A stretch of 64,000 nt of DNA from CAZSNH01 sp052388455 (GTDB lineage Bacteria > Pseudomonadota > Alphaproteobacteria > Rhizobiales > Hyphomicrobiaceae). Shown here one piece after another: positions 61,099-64,000 of this stretch. The translations under genes and the position numbers were made by a program. Location: positions 1 through 64,000 of the forward strand of contig JBQTIA010000007.1 of the NCBI GenBank assembly GCA_052388455.1. Reading direction: 5' to 3'. The notes under the pieces were generated by a model. The model saw only the letters and a list, made by a program, of their open reading frames with translations, had not been told where the DNA came from and did not search any database. Within the stretch, counting starts at the first letter, position 1. Each line of letters opens with the position of its first letter.

Positions 61099-61965
61099 TC
61101 ACTCGATCCGGTAGGCATCCAGCGTATTGTCCTTCATCATCGGAAGGAACATGGTCTTGTCGCCCGGCGAATACCCCAGATCGGCAGCTCCGGGCGTCAG
61201 CGCGAGGATCTGCTCGGCCTTGCCGGAAGCTGCGATCTTGAACACCTTGCCGGACATCCAGTCGCTCACGACGTAGGTGCCGTTGCCCAGCGGCTCGATG
61301 CCATCGAGGTTGCCGACCGCCGCGCCGTCGCCGAGATCCTTGATCGATTTGTCGGCGAGGGAGACCGCGAGCAGGTTGCCCGGCACCTTGGTTGCGAAGC
61401 CGTCCGTCATCTTGCCCCAGGCGGCGACGATCAGAGTGTCGCCCTCGACGAGCAGGCCGTTCGGATTCTTAAGCGAATCGCTCTGCAACCAGCTCTCGAA
61501 CTTTCCATCGGCCAGCCGCCAGATGGTGTTGGTCGCCATGTCCGAAACGTACACACGGCCCTGCGCATCGGCCGCGACGTCATTAAGGAACTTGGCGCCG
61601 GACGCCGGATGACGAGCGGCGATTTTTCCGGCCTTGGTATCGATCTCGATCAGCTGGTCGATGTCGGCGACGAACAGCACGCCTCCGACGAGTGCCATCC
61701 CCTTCGGCGCGTCGAGCCCGGTCACCCACTTGGCCGCCGTCAACTTGCCGTCGATGGTCGCCTTGGAGATGTACCCGTTGCCGTCCTTGGCCGTCGGATC
61801 GCCGGCCACGTTGCTGACGTAGATCGTGCCGGAGGTGAGATCGGGGAGGGCCGACTCGGGATTTTCAAACCCCCCGAGCTGCCACAGCCGGGCAGGTTCG
61901 GCCGCGTGCGCAGCACTCGCGGCTGCAAGGCCGAGCAGCAGGACGGCACCGGTCATCGATCGCAT
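61099..61965 (-). CDS. Exported SMP-30/gluconolactonase-like beta-propeller
   Basis: 288 residues. Signal peptide (MTGAVLLLGLAAASAAHA) then six-bladed propeller repeats: GTIYVSNVAGDP, GVLFVADIDQLIEID, GRVYVSDMATNTIWRL, NPNGLLVEGDTLIVAAWG, NLDGIEPLGNGTYVVSDW and PMMKDNTLDAYR. The metal-site residues of the SMP-30 fold (Asn and Asp in the blade turns) appear present. A periplasmic lactonase or sugar-acid binding role is likely. It is divergent from a LysR regulator, which probably controls it through the palindrome between the two. Confidence 0.85.
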   Translation of the reverse strand: MRSMTGAVLLLGLAAASAAHAAEPARLWQLGGFENPESALPDLTSGTIYVSNVAGDPTAKDGNGYISKATIDGKLTAAKWVTGLDAPKGMALVGGVLFVADIDQLIEIDTKAGKIAARHPASGAKFLNDVAADAQGRVYVSDMATNTIWRLADGKFESWLQSDSLKNPNGLLVEGDTLIVAAWGKMTDGFATKVPGNLLAVSLADKSIKDLGDGAAVGNLDGIEPLGNGTYVVSDWMSGKVFKIAASGKAEQILALTPGAADLGYSPGDKTMFLPMMKDNTLDAYRIE

Positions 61966-62009
61966 CGGGCAGGTCTCCTGAGGTGGGATGGCTTTAGGTT
62001 CCGACCTCA

Positions 62010-62032
62010 TATCGCAGCGTCGCCAGGCGATA
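62010..62032. promoter_or_regulatory. LysR-type operator (T-N11-A)
   Basis: TATCGC and GCGATA are perfect 6-base arms separated by 11 bases, in the 244-base gap between the divergent propeller and LysR genes. Confidence 0.6.
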
Positions 62033-62209
62033 ACAACCTCCGGCGATCCAGCACCGGCGAAATCGGCGAGACACGGATGGCTGCCGCTGCTCAATCTCGT
62101 GTCACCTGCGGCCTTCTGCCGCCGCATCGGCCGACAGGTTCGGCCGGCCTGTGCGTTGCGCCGATGGCGTCTTCATTCCACCTTGGTGCGGCTCCAAAGG
62201 CGAAGCACG

Positions 62210-63109
62210 ATGGACTGGGACAAGCTGAGAATTTTTCATGCCGCGGCGGCGGCCGGCAGCTTCACCAATGCGGGCGAGGCACTGCATCTCAGCCAGTCCG
62301 CCATCAGCCGGCAAGTCTCGGCGCTCGAGCGGGATTTGAAGGTGGTCCTGTTTCATCGCCATGCCCGCGGTCTCGTGCTGACCGAGCAAGGCGAGCTTCT
62401 CTTTCGCACCGTCGCCGACGTGATGGGCAAGCTGCAGGCAGCGGAGACGCTGCTGGCAGATACGGCGACCAAGCCGGCGGGCGATCTGCGAATCGCCGCG
62501 CCGGTGGGGCTCGGCACCGTCTGGGTCTCCCAGCGGCTCAAGGAATTCATGGACCTCTATCCAGAAATCCGCATCGAGCTGCTGCTCGACGACGGGCAGA
62601 TCGATATCGCCATGCGCGCCGCCGACGTCGGCATCTGGACCAAGGAGCCGGATCGCACCGACCTGATCCGCCGGCCGCTATTCACCGCCAAGGTGCGACC
62701 GCTGGCATCCACCCACTACGTCCGCCGCTACGGCACGCCGGAAACGCTGGCCGACCTCGACCACGGCCACCGCATCATCTCCTACAGCGGCCAGCCTTCG
62801 CAGCACTTGCCCGCCATCAGTTGGCTGGAGAACGCGGGGCGGAACGGACAGGGGCCGAGGGTGCCGGCGTTCCGCGCCAACAGCGTTGTCGCCATCAAAC
62901 ACGCCATCCTCGCCGGCATCGGGATCGGCATGATCCCCGACTACCTGACCGAGGACGACCGCGATCTCGTGCACGTGCTCGGCAAGGCCGAAGTCGAAAG
63001 CCCGTCGCTTCCGATTTTCTTCGTCTACCCGGAAGAGCTGAAAGCCTCGAAAAAGGTGCACGTGCTGCGCGACTTCCTCGTTGCCAAGGCGCGCCAATGG
63101 CAGCTTTGA
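62210..63109 (+). CDS. LysR-family transcription regulator
   Basis: 299 residues. N-terminal winged helix (about 1-65: LRIFHAAAAAGSFTNAGEALHLSQSAISRQVSALE, HRHARGLVLTEQGE) and a substrate-binding domain (about 90-295: GDLRIAAPVGLGTVWVSQRL, AMRAADVGIWTKEPDRTDL, HAILAGIGIGMIPDYL). Start ATG 62210 with AAAGGCGAAG upstream. The effector is unknown; the gene divergent from it, an exported lactonase-like propeller, is the probable target. Confidence 0.92.
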   Translation: MDWDKLRIFHAAAAAGSFTNAGEALHLSQSAISRQVSALERDLKVVLFHRHARGLVLTEQGELLFRTVADVMGKLQAAETLLADTATKPAGDLRIAAPVGLGTVWVSQRLKEFMDLYPEIRIELLLDDGQIDIAMRAADVGIWTKEPDRTDLIRRPLFTAKVRPLASTHYVRRYGTPETLADLDHGHRIISYSGQPSQHLPAISWLENAGRNGQGPRVPAFRANSVVAIKHAILAGIGIGMIPDYLTEDDRDLVHVLGKAEVESPSLPIFFVYPEELKASKKVHVLRDFLVAKARQWQL

Positions 63110-63210
63110 TCCCTCGAAAATCGACACGATCCCTCTGATCGCGCCACCGCCGCAGACTACTGCATGGGCCGCTGTGGAAGTTGCGCCCGGGTCGCGCTAT
63201 TCTCCGATCC

Positions 63211-63453
63211 ATGTCTCCACTGCTCGACAGAATTTCGATTGATCCGAACGTCTGCTTCGGCAAGCCGTGCATCAAAGGCACGCGCATCTGGGTATCACTG
63301 ATCCTCGACTTTCTGGCGAGTGGCGATAGCGCCGAGGACATCCTCACCGACTATCCGCAGCTTCGGCCAGAGGACATCCGTGCGGCCATCGCTTACGGTG
63401 CCGAAGTGGCCCGCGAACGGATCTTGCCGTTACCGCCAACAGCAGCCGAATGA
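63211..63453 (+). CDS. DUF433-family antitoxin
   Basis: 80 residues: ISIDPNVCFGKPCIKGTRIWVSLILDFLASGDSAEDIL, then DYPQLRPEDIRAAIAYGAEV. This is the DUF433 helix-turn-helix pattern (the FGKPxIKGTRI signature) that accompanies DUF5615 PIN-like toxins. The ATG has no clear ribosome site. Its stop overlaps the next start in an ATGA, so translation is coupled. Confidence 0.88.
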   Translation: MSPLLDRISIDPNVCFGKPCIKGTRIWVSLILDFLASGDSAEDILTDYPQLRPEDIRAAIAYGAEVARERILPLPPTAAE

Positions 63454-63770
63454 AAATCAAGCTGGACGAGAACTTGGCTGACCACGGCCAAGCTCTGCTG
63501 GCAGCTGAAGGCTATGATGTCATGACCGTTCGGGAGCAACGACTGTCGGGTGCGCCCGATGCGAAAATCTACGAAGTGTGCCGCGAGGAAGGACGCGTTC
63601 TTGTTACATTGGACCATGACTTCGGCCAAACCCTTCGATTTCCACCCGATGCGCTGTCTGGTATCATCATTCTGGAGTGCAGGGGACGACAGTCGCGCGC
63701 GGGTATTCAAGCGAGGCTTCGCCAGCTGATTTCCCTCTTGCGTACCAGAAAGATCGATCGTGAACTTTAG
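63450..63770 (+). CDS. DUF5615 PIN-like toxin
   Basis: 106 residues. Family pattern KIKLDENLADHGQALLAAEGYDVMTVREQ, EVCREEGRVLVTLDHDFGQTL and IILECRGRQ. The acidic residues of a PIN-like nuclease site (Asp6, Glu7, and the Asp pair in TLDHDF) are present, so RNase activity is likely. It is the second gene of a two-gene type II pair. The sequence behind it becomes visibly AT-richer. Confidence 0.88.
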   Translation: MKIKLDENLADHGQALLAAEGYDVMTVREQRLSGAPDAKIYEVCREEGRVLVTLDHDFGQTLRFPPDALSGIIILECRGRQSRAGIQARLRQLISLLRTRKIDREL

Positions 63771-64000
63771 ATCGTCGAGCCGGGGCGCCTGCGTATACAT
63801 CAAAGATATTTGCAAGATGATTCAAATATTTAGCAACTCTACCAGTGCGCAAAATGTAAAAATCCGCCAAGCCAACACACCCAATAGGGCATGCCCGTTG
63901 ACGGCTGTGATGTTTTGTTATACAGTTTCACTCAGCTGAAGAGAAGCGGCCGGCCTTCCCGTCTGATGGTGGTGCTTCCCGTCCAGATCAGCCAACTCCT
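63771..64000. other. AT-richer end of window without a supportable gene
   Basis: This stretch holds several stops in every frame. A TTGACG (63898-63903) and TATACA (63919-63924) pair has a 15-base spacer and could be a weak promoter for a gene beyond the window. A 9-base word, CTTCCCGTC, is repeated near 63954 and 63977. Confidence 0.4.

Noticed and set aside
63898..63924. Sigma-70 promoter at the right end
   Set aside because: The spacer is 15 bases, too short for a good promoter, and no gene follows within the window. I mention it only under the description of the end region.
63954..63986. Direct repeat CTTCCCGTC as the start of a CRISPR or attachment repeat
   Set aside because: Only two 9-base copies are present, with no regular spacing or longer identity.

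Overview
The window is GC-rich chromosomal DNA from an alphaproteobacterium, most likely of the Hyphomicrobiales (Rhizobiales). The pointers are a complete NepR-EcfG-PhyR general stress response locus, an MbfA iron exporter and bacterioferritin pair sharing Irr-type (ICE) boxes, an LpxQ-like lipid A oxidase, and the aroK-aroB-CorC block divergent from a small membrane protein-xerD unit. I cannot name the genus. There is no phage, IS element or CRISPR array. Two toxin-antitoxin pairs sit near the right end.

Layout. 0.1-5 kb: tRNA-Gly(GCC), an orphan ParA ATPase, a LemA lipoprotein followed by two TPM-domain membrane proteins, and a BNR-repeat propeller. 5-6.6 kb: a three-gene operon of small secreted proteins that resembles a minimal fimbria-type unit (subunit-like, PapD-like and a third protein) without an usher. 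6.7-13.5 kb: xerD, a large exported protein and a 48-residue membrane protein on the minus strand, divergent from aroK-aroB and a CBS/CorC protein. 13.5-25.3 kb: a general stress response island with an HWE kinase, PhyR, EcfG, NepR, a second (CHASE3) kinase, a Crp-type regulator and several small stress proteins (DUF1328, tandem CsbD, PRC-barrel and others). Six matches to the EcfG promoter (GGAAC-N16/17-CGTT or one-base variants) lie immediately upstream of genes here, so the regulator and part of its regulon are physically clustered.

25.4-40.8 kb, all on the minus strand, is the most unusual region: homologues of the virulence factors SrfB (with actin/Hsp70-like phosphate loops) and SrfC (P-loop NTPase), flanked on both sides by paralogous envelope modules. 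Each module has an exported PstS-like/OmpA fusion plus single-span membrane proteins built from the same two domains. The domains are fused in one protein on one side and split over two genes on the other. Three stacked palindromes separate the two halves. With an actin-like ATPase, a P-loop NTPase, membrane-spanning proteins and peptidoglycan-binding OmpA domains, the set looks like an uncharacterised envelope-spanning machine.

41-55 kb: a RidA-like protein, AmtB, a thioester-type alpha-2-macroglobulin translationally coupled to penicillin-binding protein 1C, a PHA depolymerase-type lipoprotein, an LpxQ-like outer-membrane protein and a lytic transglycosylase; most of this region concerns the cell envelope. 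55-57.4 kb: mbfA divergent from bfd-bfr, with two ICE-like boxes. 57.4-64 kb: a family III CoA-transferase, a TumE-TumA-type toxin-antitoxin pair with a perfect palindromic operator, a GabT-type aminotransferase, an exported SMP-30-like propeller divergent from a LysR regulator with a T-N11-A site between them, and a DUF433/DUF5615 toxin-antitoxin pair. The last 230 bases carry no gene that I can support.
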